A DNA stretch of 64,000 nucleotides from Rhyacichthys aspro (lineage: Eukaryota > Chordata > Actinopteri > Gobiiformes > Rhyacichthyidae), in the NCBI GenBank assembly GCA_036850595.1, contig CM072167.1:564802-628801 (forward strand), written 5' to 3'. Shown here one piece after another: positions 1-12,288 of this stretch; position 1 is the first letter of the stretch; every line of letters starts with the position of its first letter. The notes below the pieces were generated by a model. That model saw only the letters and a list, made by a program, of their open reading frames with translations, did not search any database and was not told where the DNA came from. The position numbers were made by a program, and so were the translations under genes.

Positions 1-805
1 TATATACAGATCACTGTCTGGCTTAAGAACTCATGTTCAAATTCATATTAGGCTTTATTATATTATTCTTTTACTATATTCTATAACTATTTAACTTAAA
101 CCTTAGCCTAATTCTCTCTTTTTACAAAAGGTTGATCCACCATTATTAAATAAATAAAGACCGCTACTCTTCTTCAGACTGGACTACTCCATTCTTTCAA
201 GGACCACTCTTCATTTCCAGTTTGTGCAACAGCCACCTTCTTCTTAGCTCCTGGACACAGTGATGGTATTTATTCACTTTTAGACTTGAAGAATGGTTAG
301 TGCAGTTCAGTACATCTACATCTAATAACTGAAAGTAAAAAGGGAAATGGCTGTAAGTGCGGAGAAATATGTTGATGTACAAACTGTACTCATACAGAGT
401 GTTGGGGTTCTGAGGTCAGTAACTGCATCCCACTATTATCATAGACAATATGGTGGTGCCTGTTGTGGTGTGCAGATTTTCACTTTTAGACAATGCTTTG
501 TCTATAAGCAGAGCACACATACACACTTGTCTTGCACCAAAGTATAAATAAAATTCTCCTCCCACTGCAAATGGAATGGTTTTGTGTCATTGCTCCCACC
601 ATGCAAGCCTAAGTTACTTTGCAGATTAGTGCCTTATGATGAATTTTGCACTATTTCTTTTAACCGGAATCAAGCAGGCAACTTTTAAGGATTAAGGGGT
701 CAGTCAGTGTGTGAAATCAGAGGCATGCCTTTTGTGTAAAAATGTAGCTGTAATGCAAATAATTCAAAGCATAACATAATTATTATGGCTGGAAACAGAG
801 CAAAA

Positions 806-899
806 GCGTCCCTTATCTGCTGCATCAGATGGAACAGCATCCCATATCTGCTGCATCAGATGGAACAGCATCCCATATCTGCTGCATCAGATGAAACAG
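806..899. repeat. Tandem repeat, about 31-bp unit, three copies
   Basis: Three near-identical consecutive copies of a unit containing the phrase tatctgctgcatcagatgga. The last copy has diverged (gaaacagtatcata). No coding meaning is apparent. Confidence 0.8.
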
Positions 900-1475
900 T
901 ATCATAATCTAACAATGTTAGATGGAAGGATCAGGAGTAGCAGCAGCTCAACAACGGCAACTTGCTCTTTTTTTACATGTATTTAAAATACGTTCTTGAA
1001 ATACACAATACTATTTTGTGTTTTTAAGCCTTTGAAAAATTGGATCAGAATTGGATCAGCGACTTTTCTGTTTTCTGCAATAAGGTAAGGGTGTCAATTC
1101 TACTTGTTAAGTAAAGATAAAATGGTGCATCATTACGATTTGTCTTCAGTAATATGAAAGAGTAATAAAGCACTGACATGTGGAAAATAGCAGTTTTGAT
1201 AGTTGTCGGTTGTTGTTGTTGTCAAATGTGTTTAAAGCTTTACTGCATGTTAGGGCTGGGTAATATGACAAAACTTTATATATAGTAGGCAGTGATGATA
1301 TAAAGTGTGAATCGATTAAACTTTTTCTAAATTGTTTACATAGATGGGCCTATCAGAGTGAGCAAATATATCCATGCAGCTTATAGTGGGGCAGGGATAT
1401 TGGAATGTTGGAGTGGATGAAGAAGCATGGATGAATAAGTAATAAAGTGTGGACATAATAGAAGATGTTTTAATT

Positions 1476-1477
<2 letters not shown>

Positions 1478-1552
<75 letters not shown>
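1478..1552. repeat. (TA)n microsatellite
   Basis: About 70 bases of uninterrupted alternating T and A after a short poly-T run. Confidence 0.95.
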
Positions 1553-1557
<5 letters not shown>

Positions 1558-2200
1558 AAAGTTTTCAAGCAGTTAAACACAGCTAAATGTTTTTGTTTTG
1601 CATTCAGTCCAGATATGTTTCAGCCCGATAGGGATACCTGCACTTGATGGCCAACTTCACATGTATTGTGATTGTATATGTAAAATACAAAATACTGTAT
1701 TTGTATTTAAATACATTTTCCACACAGTATTTTGTATTTTTATTTTAAATACATTTCTATATATTTATGCAAATCTCAGCCTGTAATGATATACAACTCA
1801 AGAGTCCTGACTCTGCCACAGTCTAGACAATGCCACTTCACATAGCTGATCCCTTCTGCTTACAGTGGGACCATGGTCCAGACCAGTGGCTGTTTTGAAT
1901 GTTGCATAAACTGCATACATAAACATAAACATACTCTACACCATAATAAAGACTGGAGGGATTTAGATCTAAATATGTTGAATCAAGTCAAGTACATAAG
2001 TGTAAAAATGCAGGAGGATGGTGTCATTAGTGCTGTCCTCAGTAGACAGTGCAGTTGGCAGATGAACGCTGAGTGCACATGAAATCACTGGTCATCTCCC
2101 TGTATCCTCGGGCCTCAGTCAGACCACTCCCTGTAAGAGTGAAGCAAGAGGTCAGTCAAACGCAGTGGGATGTTCAGTCAGAGTGTTCTACTGCTCTCAC

Positions 2201-5200
2201 CTTCCATCAGGTTGTACAGGTTACAGTAGTTGGTGCCGTGGTCTTTGATGGCGTACCAGGTCTGAGAGATGGACATCGCCTAAAGACATGACACATATTA
2301 ATGCCTGAACTTAAACAGATCACATTAGAGTCTGCTGTAGCCCAGGCAACAAAAACTGTCAATATGTGCCTGCGTGGCTATTACTAACTAGTGTGTTTTA
2401 GTAAGTTTTCTGCATTTATTTTTGTCTTTAATGTATTGTCCAAACAGAATGTGACTTGATTGATTGACATTGAGTAGGACTTATTTTAGACACATATGAC
2501 CCCGCCAAGCCAATCAGGATAGGGCACCAGAATCCCTTGTTGCACTTGATTGCTGGCCTTTTTGTTTCCCTCACTGGTGGTGTGTCCATGGTGAGATCTA
2601 GGGAGAAAAATAACTAAGAAAAATATACAACTGTGGAACATAACCTCTAAGCTACTTGCTGGTGAGTGGTTTGATGTTTAGTCAGCCATTTGGAGGCTTA
2701 GGGTTATGGAGTGCAAGTCGCAGAGATGACATGAAACGTGGTCAGAAACCAGAGTTTAATTTTTTATTGTAATGCAATGTATAATGTGAATCTAGCCACA
2801 GGAGGTCACAAGCCAATGTACTTTTTGTGCCAGTACCAAGCCCGGATCAAGGGTTTTGGAACTGAATATAAAATTTATGTATACTGTTTAATGATATTTA
2901 ATGACCAAGCTTGTAAATGGCTGCACGGTGGCACAATGGTTAGCGCTGTTGCTTGAGAGCAAACAGGTCAAGAGTTTGATTCCCGGGCTGTACGGAACCT
3001 TTCTGTGTGGAGTTTGCATGTTCTCCTAGTGCTGGGGTAGGGTTTCTCCAGGTACTTAGGTTTTCCCCACCGACATCAAAACATGCTGTGCGCCCGCTGG
3101 TTGTGGCTGCTGACTCTGAATTCTAAAAGGGAAAATTATTATGATTATCATTATTATGATGATGATTATTACTATTATTGTTATTATTATTATTATTGTT
3201 TGCATTAGCTTTATTATTATTAGCATTATTATTCTTAAATGTGATTAAAAAGTCAGTAGCACCGTTGCTTATGGGCCACATGGCAGTGCAGAGTACCCGG
3301 CCTTCTAGGAGTCTCTGGGTGGGGTGCTGGAAAGTACTATGACTGATTATACTGCGCTGTTCTGTTATTGGACTTCTGTGCCAGTTATAGTTTGTCAATA
3401 ATGAAAACCATGTCCAAGTATAAGGGTGGCATCAGTGCATGTGGCACCAGGACACCCTAGGCTGTAGGTTAATGATTGTCTTTGTGGTTGGTTCATCTGA
3501 CCTCCAACCGTATGTCTTGGACACTGGGGTGATGAGACGGGCATAGCTCCTAACTGATGACCAACTGGTCGTAAGTTGGATCCAATGGTGGAAGACTAAG
3601 ACTTCAACTCCCACCTCTGGCAGAGGCTGAATGTGAACCTTGTTCCCCACCTCCATTGTCAACGTGGCCACTAGGAGCTGTGGTCATAAGGTGTCCGGCG
3701 TCAACCCCCAAACCCAGTCGTGGATGGCGGAAGTGAGAGTTGCCGTCAAGCAACTGGGGACATTTAATACAAATCTTTGTATTCAGATTCTGAAGTTTTT
3801 AGGTGAACTTGGAGCAATTGAACTGTTAACTTCTTAGTTTTGGGCAACAACTAATGCTTCAGAAAAGTGCATTTTTTCCTCGTGCCTGTCCTATTTATTT
3901 AATATACACACACTTAAAAACATCCCTTCCATGTAAACAAAGGCAAAAATATAGACAGATAGTACACTTTTCCTCAAACTGTGCAAAAGGATGTAGGTGT
4001 TGAAAGTATATTGTCCCCCTATTGTCTTGTAGGGGGACAATATATTTTAATAAAATGTGGGGAAAAAATCCTCTGTGAGGAAAGTTGACTGAATGGACTT
4101 CAAGCAATTTTAATTGAATACCCTGGATCTAAAAGGTTAGGAATTGTAGTTTGACAAACTAGGGCCCCCAAAACAGCATCTTGCATAGAGCCCCCATAAA
4201 GCTACAAACAGCCCTGTGTCACGGCCATATTCAACAATAATATCTATAACATATTGTAACTTACATAAACATGGCAGGAGGTGAAGAAGTGGTAGGGGAG
4301 CAGCTTGATATGGATGTTGTCCACATTCCTTCTTAAGGGAGTGGTGTGTTTAGCCTCGATGAAGTGAACAGAGGCAGACAACAGCTGCACAGAACGAGTC
4401 ATGATTAGTATATTCAGATAGATAAGCCAGCCTTATCTCCCAAATAAATTTAATTCAAGCAAAAAACATATACATTTAATCCAAAAATGACTAATTAGCT
4501 TTCTCTACTGCACCAGAAACATTCTTTAGTACATGAGCCACAGGTGAAAACTGCCGTTGCAGTTTTCTTTCAATGCACTGTGTCCATCTCACTGTGGAAA
4601 GGTGTCACATTCCTCTAATGTGGTTTGGTTGAACAGGCTTATCTCTGTGTTCTGCTCCACAGTACACATAGGTATTGTCTGTTACTATGCCAGCCATGAT
4701 AGCTAGATTAGCTACTCTTCCGTCTCATAGAGGGAGAGATCCTCCTCACTCACAGTCTTGTCCTCTGTATCTCTCTGGAAACTGGCTGAAGGCCAACAGC
4801 TGATCCTTGGTGTCTACAGTACGGTCCTGGTCCAGAACTGCAGCTAATTATTTTTGAATGTGAAATGTTGTAGGGAGCACCACAAAATAAAATGTGTGTT
4901 CCATAATTTTGAGGGAAAAAAAGAGAAAATTCACAAAATATCTATACTGCACATACAAAATGTGTAGTATAGAGTATGTATTTGTAACAAACCTATTTGA
5001 TTAAGTTTAGAAAGACTGTTGTGGCTATTTACTGAAAGGTTTCATGTTTTGGCCACAAATGAGCAGAGACACTAGGGGGATGCATAACAACAGCCTTCCT
5101 AAAACCTCATTAGAGAGTTATTCAGTTGCACACACAAACCCGTCCTCTCTAACTGAATCCCCTCACACAAACCTTATACAGACAGCGCTGTCCTCCCTTC

Positions 5201-5657
5201 GTACAACTGCTCATGGTCTTCCACTTCTGAATCTGTGACACTAGGGCCTGGTACACCTCTGTGCAGGAGATCCCCAAGTACCTGCGGATAAAAACACAAC
5301 GCACTAGACTTGGGGTGCTTTCACACCTGACATGTTTGGTCCGAAATGTAACTGTGTATCTGTTAGCCTGCATGGTTAAAGAAGCTGGGACCCTGTTAAC
5401 AAATGAGATGATCTTGTTTTCATCCATCTGGCAGAGGAATCCTTTTGCACAGTCTTCTTTTGTCTTGTCATGCTAAACTCATTACAGCTAAAGAGATAAA
5501 GTTAAACATATACTTCTGAGTGAATATAGGGCTTTTATGATTTAAAATATCTGAAGCAGTAGAAAATGTATCAAGACCTGTATATCTTTATATATTTTGA
5601 TACAAAGCAAGAAATTACCAAGAATATATCCAAATATTGCAATTTATATTGTTAGGC

Positions 5658-5704
<47 letters not shown>

Positions 5705-5715
5705 CATATATATAT

Positions 5716-5764
<49 letters not shown>

Positions 5765-6355
5765 CATACACACACATACATATATATAAATATATATATA
5801 TATTTATATTTATATTTACAGGTATATAATACAGTGCGTTAAGTCTACCTTCGCATAAATTCAATTTGAATTCATTTGAAAAGGTCCATTGAAGAAACAG
5901 TTTTCATTTTCAGCATGGGCACATATGTTATTTCAGTTTCAGTATTCACTATTATAGAGTCAGTGGGCTCTATGGGTCTATTGAAGTTGATGTGTCAATT
6001 AAATAAGTCACTTTTACAACAATTGTGGTTAGCCTATTGACTAAAATAGCTAACACCAAAACTGCTGTAATTGTTGGAATATTTTTGAACATTTAAAAGT
6101 TCAGAATACTTCAATTAACCTTTATAATTTATGAATAGAATTTAAATGTATATATAAACAACCTGGTATAATAAGAGTTATAAGAGTTCAACTGACAGCA
6201 CTTTTTTGTAAAAACTAATCACACATATACAGTATATACAATAATAGCATACAGTCCACATACCATTCCACTTTGCACTGAGCGTGCAGGGGTCCCGTGC
6301 TGCATAGGTCTACGGTCACCAGGAGCAGAACCAAGAACCAGTGGACCCTCTCCAT
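2201..6355 (-). CDS. Small secreted Cys-containing protein gene (four exons, 3' end unresolved)
   Basis: Four minus-strand exons join in phase: 6355-6264, 5281-5173, 4384-4265 and 2279-2201. Exon 1 begins at the first ATG of the frame and encodes a hydrophobic signal peptide (FLVLLLVTV core), then HAQCKVE, ending in a split Trp codon at a GTATGT donor. Exon 2 (36 codons) carries ISCTEVY, SSCTKGG and RCLYK and begins after a tttatccgcag acceptor. Exon 3 (40 codons) carries [10 protein letters not shown] and TSCHVY and ends at GTAAGT. Exon 4 (26 codons plus one base) carries [18 protein letters not shown] and ends at GTGAGA. Exon 2's donor, GTTTGT, is weak. About 134 residues are covered with at least five cysteines after the signal peptide, suggesting a disulfide-bonded extracellular protein. 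I do not recognise the family with certainty; the resemblance to an uncharacterised teleost secreted family is only an impression. The 3' coding end was not found. Introns hold a SINE fragment and microsatellites. Confidence 0.62.
2921..3118 (+). repeat. tRNA-derived SINE, 5' part
   Basis: Contains a pol III A-box-like stretch (tggttagcgctg) and a B-box-like stretch (gtttgattc) about 40 bases later, followed by the common fish SINE body (gtgtggagtttgcatgttct). It is homologous to the full copy at 26217-26603 but lacks the 3' half. It lies in intron 3 of the minus-strand secreted-protein gene. Confidence 0.75.
3128..3236. repeat. Imperfect (ATT)n microsatellite
   Basis: ATT and ATG triplets repeated with interruptions. 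The Asn-rich open frame read across it on the minus strand is an artefact of the repeat. Confidence 0.85.
5658..5812. repeat. (TA)n / (TACA)n microsatellite
   Basis: Long alternating TA with interspersed CATA units. It lies in intron 1 of the minus-strand secreted-protein gene. Confidence 0.95.
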
Positions 6356-7146
6356 TATCGTCCAGAACCTGCCCGAGTGCAAAAGACAAACGGTTCAACA
6401 ATGGATCCTCTGAGAAACACACATTAAAGAATATCACAGGACAGTCATGTGCACAGAATAAAGGAAGCTGCCCAAATTAGATCGACTTCAGAAGAATGAG
6501 CAGAGCAGTTCTGTTTGATGAGGGGATCTCTGGTGGCAGGATATGGAAAACAGTTGTGATTCAGGCTTTTAAATACACTGCCTGGCCACAAAGAAAGTTA
6601 CCAGCTACCAGAACAAGTTCGTTGCCAGCTGAATTCTTGAAACTCTGAACAGGAATACATCTTGTGACATGCAATGTTATTCCTGTCCATGCATTTTTCA
6701 CCAAGATCTTGTATAGGAGGCTCTTGCCTATTTGCTTGTTAAATCTAGGTGGTGACTTTTTTTTTTGGACGGGCCGAGTATATAATGCAGTATGTTCAAT
6801 ATTCATCTGTTATAAGATAAAATAGCCATTAACATGTGATTACAAAATACACATAAGCCGATAGCCTTTACTGCAGCGCTAAATACAGTTTATTTGCCAC
6901 TTGCAGAAGAAAACAGCATTGGGAAGTAGTTTGCAAAGAGCTTAAAACACAATGGGATTGCAATGTGCCTCATCTGTATTTTTTCATGAGTTTCGTGCAA
7001 CAATGAAATCAGTCTTTGTTATTAAACAAAAAGGCAAGGTGCACCAAAAAAAAAAAAAAAAAGCACCTGGCATAAGCTGACTCAGAAACTCACCGTACAC
7101 AGTTCAAACTCTGTCAATGCACACAACATATTAATGAAATTAGAGG
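6356..7146. other. Upstream flank of the secreted-protein gene
   Basis: This stretch lies 5' of the minus-strand gene whose ATG is at 6355, so its proximal part may hold the 5' UTR and promoter. No TATA box, CpG-rich island or additional exon was convincing. A poly-A run sits at 7046-7062. Confidence 0.4.
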
Positions 7147-7390
7147 GGGGCCCGGTAGCAGAGTTGTTACCATTGCTGATGCCAAGAAGATTCCCGGACC
7201 GGCTGACACTCATTATGCATGTATACCTATACATGCATGCCCAAAGACACGCATGTATAGGTGAATTGGTTACTCTAAAATACCGCTAGTGGATGAGAGT
7301 GAGAGTGAATGGTTGTCTGTCAGTGTCTGGGATAGGCTCCAGTCACCCGCAACGCCAAAACGGGACCAAGTGGTATAAGATGAATGAATA
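7147..7390 (+). repeat. tRNA-derived SINE copy, diverged
   Basis: Matches the 26217-26603 SINE: a degraded tRNA-like head, the central gtgaattggttactctaaa and gtgagagtgaatggttgtctgtc blocks, then the 3' block gggataggctccag and a gatgaatgaata tail. An internal segment of the consensus is missing and a short inverted duplication surrounds 7223-7262. Confidence 0.8.
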
Positions 7391-7734
7391 TTGTATTATT
7401 ATTCATATGGGTACGACTACATAGCCAGGTAAATAAAAATATATATGCACAGTTAAATACAGACATTAGACATTATAGTTTATATTATATTAAAACGTAA
7501 ATTAAAGTGAAACTATTATTTATTTATAGCATTACAGGTGTAGTGATGATCATAATTGTTTTTATTATTTATATTGATATTATTAATGGTATATATTACA
7601 ATATAATGAGATATAATTACATGCTTAAATAATATTAATATGAGCAGATAAACATATAACCATTACACTGTAATTTACAACAAAATGTCACAATTATTTT
7701 GGTCATAGCATTGGTGGTGATGTATTGTTATTGT

Positions 7735-7872
7735 GATGGTAGTAGAGATAATAATAATTATAATTAGAAACATAAATATAATAATTATAATATATTTATT
7801 ATAATATATTATTAACATATTATTATTATTATTATTATCATTATTACTATTATTATTACTATTATTAATGTT
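7735..7872. repeat. AT-rich (ATT)n / (ATA)n low-complexity tract
   Basis: Interrupted ATT/ATA triplets. The Asn-rich minus-strand frame across it is not a gene. Confidence 0.85.
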
Positions 7873-9480
7873 ATTATTGTTAAAATGTAATTTAATAATA
7901 CAATAGGATATGAGTATTATATATTGCATGTGTAACCAGATACAGGAAGAGGTAGTGTAACTTGGGTATAAGTAGAGATTGGACCAATGACTAGGTTCGT
8001 AGGAGGGCTAAAGTAAGAGTACCACATGCAGAAGAATGACTGGAGTCACAAATAACGTTGCTCTTAATTGTATTGAACTTTTGGAAACAATTTAACAATG
8101 CACATTCGAGCACACATATAATACAAAATAAAATTCCATTCAAATAATACCCCAAGTGTCCTATCTGAGCTCAGATACTGTAGTCCTGCCGGCTTTATAG
8201 TCAGTGTCAAGTAAGTTCCAAAGATCAAAAGTCTGTGAGAGGTGCGGTTTGTCCTACCGCGCAATTGTAATTGTTCGTGGTGGGAGAACTCCTGTTCTCT
8301 CAAGGCCAACTTGGAATGGCACCAGTTGGGTTCAAGGGACAAGGCTCACCATCCTCCTCGTCAGGAAGAATTCCATATCCAACGATCCCAAGAAAAAAAC
8401 CTAGCCTGTGTACAACAGTGCTATTACTAATTAAGTTCATATTTCTATATCATTTATATGGCCACATGTTCAATAATGTAAGTGCTTTAATTTTAACTAA
8501 CAGCACAAACATTAATAATAGTATTTTTATCATATAGCTTGATCATGGAATGTAAATTTTTTTAAATCCCAGCGAATGAGTTTATCAGAAGTTCACATTT
8601 TACAGAAATCATGAATTCACTATGAATTATATGAAAATAATTTTTCTTTTACAGTATAGTACCTTTAAAATGAATTATTGTACCATTTCTTTACAATTCA
8701 TGTCAAAGTACATTGTTCTAACTTGTTATTTTAAACCTGTCTAATAATGACAAAAATGAATAAATGCGCATATCGCATAGTTTTACAGTGCAGTTAGGCC
8801 ATGCAGTGACACACTCGTTTCATTACAGAGCACCGCTTACATATCAAATACAAATAAAAGAGCTTAACATTTTATGGCTTCAAAATTAACATTAAACCCC
8901 TTTTTGGGACATAAATATTCAACCATTAGCACTAAAACAACACTAGCACACTACCAAAGTGCTTCAAAAACAAGTTAGTGCCGTTGAACACAAGTTAACT
9001 CTGGGGAAACCCCGTACATCTGTGCCACAGGGAAAACGGGGTTAGCCTTAGCATTCGCAGTGACATGGCTGCTAAATTAACATGAGCCCGAGCCCCAATT
9101 GACTCACCAGGTCTCTCCTAATGTTCAGCTCTCAAGAGAGGATTGAGTTTGGTCCACTTCGTCCCGCGCTGATCTATAAACATTATATTCAGACCATTAA
9201 TTATCCGTTAGCTGCTTATTAGCTGCTTAGCTCAACCGTTAGCCCAACAGTTAGCTTCCTTTAGTTTGACTCATCGCGTCGATTCCAAGGTCCAAAATAA
9301 TCTCCAAACACTCAGGTCCTTCCCTCCAAGGTCCACGTAGGGTTTTGTTATGAGTATTTGCTTGATTTTTTGTGATTAACTTTTCGGTGAGGATCAGCAG
9401 CGGTCTCCCATGCACGAGTCTCTCAGCGTTTCTGGAACGTTTTGGAAAGTCCGACGGTCAAGAGCAGGGGAAGGCGGGAC
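7873..9480. other. Intergenic stretch without recognised gene
   Basis: Mostly AT-rich non-repetitive DNA. Around 8204-8430 several overlapping short frames occur without splice-site or motif support. From about 9100 the base composition becomes more GC-rich with several GTTAGC and GCTTAGC motifs, leading into the promoter-like segment at 9490-9560. Confidence 0.4.
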
Positions 9481-9489
9481 TAAGTTTTT

Positions 9490-9560
9490 TCGACCAATGA
9501 GACTTCGACTTCACCTTTAGGCCTATATACGGGGCTCGTGGGCTCAGCGCGGATGAATCT
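9490..9560 (+). promoter_or_regulatory. Possible pol II promoter (CCAAT and TATA motifs)
   Basis: A CCAAT motif (gaccaatgag, about 9500) precedes a TATA-like motif (cctatatacggggc, about 9525-9540) in a GC-richer island, with a heat-shock-element-like string (ctggaacgttttgg) about 70 bases upstream. The CCAAT-to-TATA spacing is shorter than usual. No coding exon follows in the next few hundred bases, so this may be fortuitous or drive an unrecognised transcript. Confidence 0.25.
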
Positions 9561-9688
9561 CACTTAACAAAAAGTAGAACATTACTGGGTACTAAAACTA
9601 ATGGGGTTACACATGGTTATTATAAATACAATATATGACATATTAGAATGTTTATGATAATGATATAATGTTTAACCAGTTTATGGCA

Positions 9689-9689
<1 letters not shown>

Positions 9690-9766
<77 letters not shown>
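9690..9766. repeat. (TA)n microsatellite
   Basis: About 75 bases of alternating TA, trailing into degenerate acatgtatatt units. Confidence 0.95.
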
Positions 9767-9770
<4 letters not shown>

Positions 9771-9791
9771 GTATATTTATATACATATATA

Positions 9792-9860
9792 CAGTGGCGG
9801 GCCGTGCATTTCAGTTTAGGCCTTCAGTGACGTACCACTCATAGTTGCCCGTCTGGAAAT
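9792..9860 (+). repeat. Possible end of a DNA-transposon relic
   Basis: The phrase cagtggcgggccgtgcattt resembles the terminal inverted repeat of a common fish DNA transposon. No matching opposite end or target duplication was found, so only a relic end is proposed. Confidence 0.3.
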
Positions 9861-10280
9861 GACGGACAAACCCTTGTCCTTTCCAGGCTAGCTAGCCGTC
9901 GTGAAACACCTTAGTACACCGTGGGACACCGTTGAACACCGTGAAAACTAAAATAAAGACAAATACGATGTTTCAAAGTCACATAAATCACACTATTCCA
10001 TTGTAACAAGGCTAGAACAGCGTTACAAATAAACTTTACCGTGTGCACCTGTTTGACCAGTAGTAGAATGATTTCGTAGGCAGATATTTGAGTCTTTGAT
10101 ATCACGTGACTCATAAAAAGTATAATTTCTTATTAAGCACAGGTAATTTTACCAATAAAATAAACACTTTAAGCTATAAAGCCATGTTACACATTACTAT
10201 AAAATGATTGTGCAATTGTTAACCATAATTAACCAAAAAGAAATCTCATTTCATATTTCCATCTCCTGTTGTCACGGTAA

Positions 10281-10508
10281 TGTAACCGAGGGTCTTGTGA
10301 AGATGAGCCCTGACGCGAAATGGTGTAACATGTAGGAAAGACGACAGTAATATACTCGGGAGGTACTTTTTATTACTCCACGGCTTGGTCTCACATACAC
10401 AGATGTCAAGAGCGTCACCACACACCACACACTTCCGGCTTTCACAATAAAAGCGTGGCATTACCATAACATAAAACTAAAATAGGAAGCTTAGAAAAGT
10501 GGCTTACA
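10281..10508 (-). repeat. 3' LTR of the minus-strand Gypsy element
   Basis: 228 bases, TGTAACC...GCTTACA on the plus strand, so TG...CA on both strands. It is the shorter of the pair, lacking two small CA-rich insertions seen in 15705-15946. Confidence 0.92.
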
Positions 10509-10509
10509 T

Positions 10510-10521
10510 ACCTCCCCCCCA
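10510..10521 (-). promoter_or_regulatory. Polypurine tract
   Basis: cctccccccc on the plus strand directly beside the 3' LTR, i.e. a G-rich purine run on the element's sense strand, in the position expected for plus-strand DNA priming. Confidence 0.8.
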
Positions 10522-10679
10522 ACAAAACAAACGTCCACGTTTGACAGCAAAATGAACCGCATTGAACAGAATGCAAAATATCACACAAACCCACACACAC
10601 ACTGAAAAGGTGCATGGAAACAGAGACAAAAATAACAACAACAACAACACCAGAACTGAAAGACATTAAAAAAAAAATG

Positions 10680-12040
10680 TCAATGACAAGTCACAAAATC
10701 CTTAAAGCGGACAGGCAGTCTAACCATCCTACCCGCACATGACACAGCCTTTGACAGGTAGTCCATACCTGTCCCCACCCCACAGTCACCAGGAGGCCCA
10801 GCAGCAAACAAATCCCCCTCCTGAGATAAAGGTGAACCAGTGGCCGGACCAAGGGGGGCACTAGGGTGGTGTTTGGGAAGAAGACCTGTTGTATATGGCT
10901 TCAGTCTATCATAGTGAACAACTAGTACCGGTCCCTCACCTATCAGGGGGTCACTAACGCAATAAGTAAGCCCCGGGACCTCCCCAGAGTCCAAAACATC
11001 AGTCACTTTAAAGGGACCCTTCCAATGAGAAGCTAGTTTCAACCGACCCTCTCTAGGATTATAAAGCCACACTAAATCTCCTTTTGAGTAAGGCCTGTGA
11101 CGGGCATTAGAGTCATGATAAAGTTTTTGTCTCGTGTTGGCAAATGCTACCTCCAGCCTCTCAACCAGAGTAGAGACAAAGTCAGCATGAGAAGAGAGTA
11201 AGTCCGGATCTGCCCGAGTAGGCAATAACACATTAACAGGAAGCCGAGCCTCGCAGCCATGCGTGAGATAGTAAGGAGTATAACCAGTGCTCGCATGAAC
11301 AGATGTGTTATAGGCAAAGGCCACATGTCTCAAGGAGTCGTCCCATTCACCACCACAAGACAGCAGCGACTTAGCTAGCTGGTCTGTAAGAGTACGGTTA
11401 AAACGCTCGACCATACCATCAGATTTGGGGTTATATGGAGCAGTGCAGGTTTTCTTAATGTCTAGCAGATCACACAATCTTCGTACAATTTCCGCCTCAA
11501 ACTGTCTGCCCTGATCACTATGAACAGTCTCAGGAATCCCATGTAACAGAACATAATCATCAAACAGACACTGGACGACTGACCGGGCAGTCTGATTAGG
11601 CAGAGCATACAGATTGACAAACTTTGAGAAATAGTCCTCAACAACAAGTACATATCTATTGTCCTTTGACGTTACAGGCAGCTCTTAAATGTCCATAGCA
11701 ACCCTCTGAAAAGGGCAAACAGTCTGTGGCCCCCCCCATTGGAGCCCTGCATTTTGGCACATGGGCTTTGCGAGTCTGACATGGAACACACTGTTCACAC
11801 CACTGACGAATGTCCTTAAGCATGGAGGTGGATTGAGCATAACACAGTTCCCTAGCCCGCTCCCACACTCTTTCTGCAGAGAAATGAGACGGGGCCACCA
11901 TGCAGCTGATGCAGTATCTCAGGGACAAGTGATTTAGGAACAACCACCTGGTGGTGAGCCTCCCCCACAGGGGAGGAGTAGACTGTCCAGTCCAGTACAA
12001 CACTAATATATGGGTCATTCTGCTGTTCTATGGCCAGGGG
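10680..12040 (-). pseudogene. Integrase region of Gypsy pol, broken
   Basis: Read on the minus strand: an HHCC zinc-binding segment (WCEQCVPCQTRK), the catalytic core beginning at MDI, the second acidic position in HSDQGRQFE, the third in DGMVERFNRTL, and a GPY/F-like C-terminal module (HWKGPFKV). These are the DDE integrase parts that insert element cDNA into host DNA. A TAA stop follows MDI at about 11685, and frameshifts lie near 11880 and 11740, so the domain is split over three frames. The 265-codon frame 11477-10680 keeps the last part of the core and the C terminus. Family assignment is sure; function is lost. Confidence 0.88.
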
Positions 12041-12288
12041 GTCACTGTCATTTAAAAATGCATTTAGGTGCTGCCACCTAGTGTCAAGATTATCAGGCTG
12101 GGGAACGGCACTCTGCGGAGATGTGACACTTGGAGGGACACTGGGCTCAGGGTAAGAGTCAACAACATTAACCAGGGCGGCAGTACCCTCTGAAGCTCTG
12201 TTCGGGCGCCTCGAGAGGGCTTCCACGTTGGTGTGGCACTGCCCCTCTTTGTGTTGAATAACCCAGTTGTAAGGATCCAGTTCCAATA

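Larger units (their letters stand above)
1..2200. other. Left flank without a recognised gene
   Basis: Apart from a short tandem repeat (806-899) and a TA tract (1478-1552) I recognise no coding exon, RNA gene or complete transposon here. Base composition is AT-rich and short open frames are scattered without supported splice sites. The 3' exon or exons of the minus-strand secreted-protein gene ending at 2201 should lie in or beyond this stretch, but I could not place them. A phrase near 1251 (tagggctgggtaatatgac) resembles the end of a common fish hAT miniature element; no partner end was seen. Confidence 0.5.

Noticed and set aside
2921..3000. tRNA gene suggested by A and B box motifs
   Set aside because: Boxes sit in a SINE head; no cloverleaf acceptor stem could be formed and the same head recurs in other SINE copies.
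4754..4837. Possible minus-strand exon ([12 protein letters not shown]) with AG and GTGAGT borders
   Set aside because: Its phase does not fit between the accepted exons of the secreted-protein gene, and exons 2 and 3 already join in phase without it.
7223..7262. Short inverted repeat (cctatacatgc ... gcatgtatagg)
   Set aside because: Explained by a small duplication inside a degraded SINE copy.
8204..8537. Overlapping open frames of 60-90 codons
   Set aside because: No homology, no splice-site support, several frames open at once as expected by chance.
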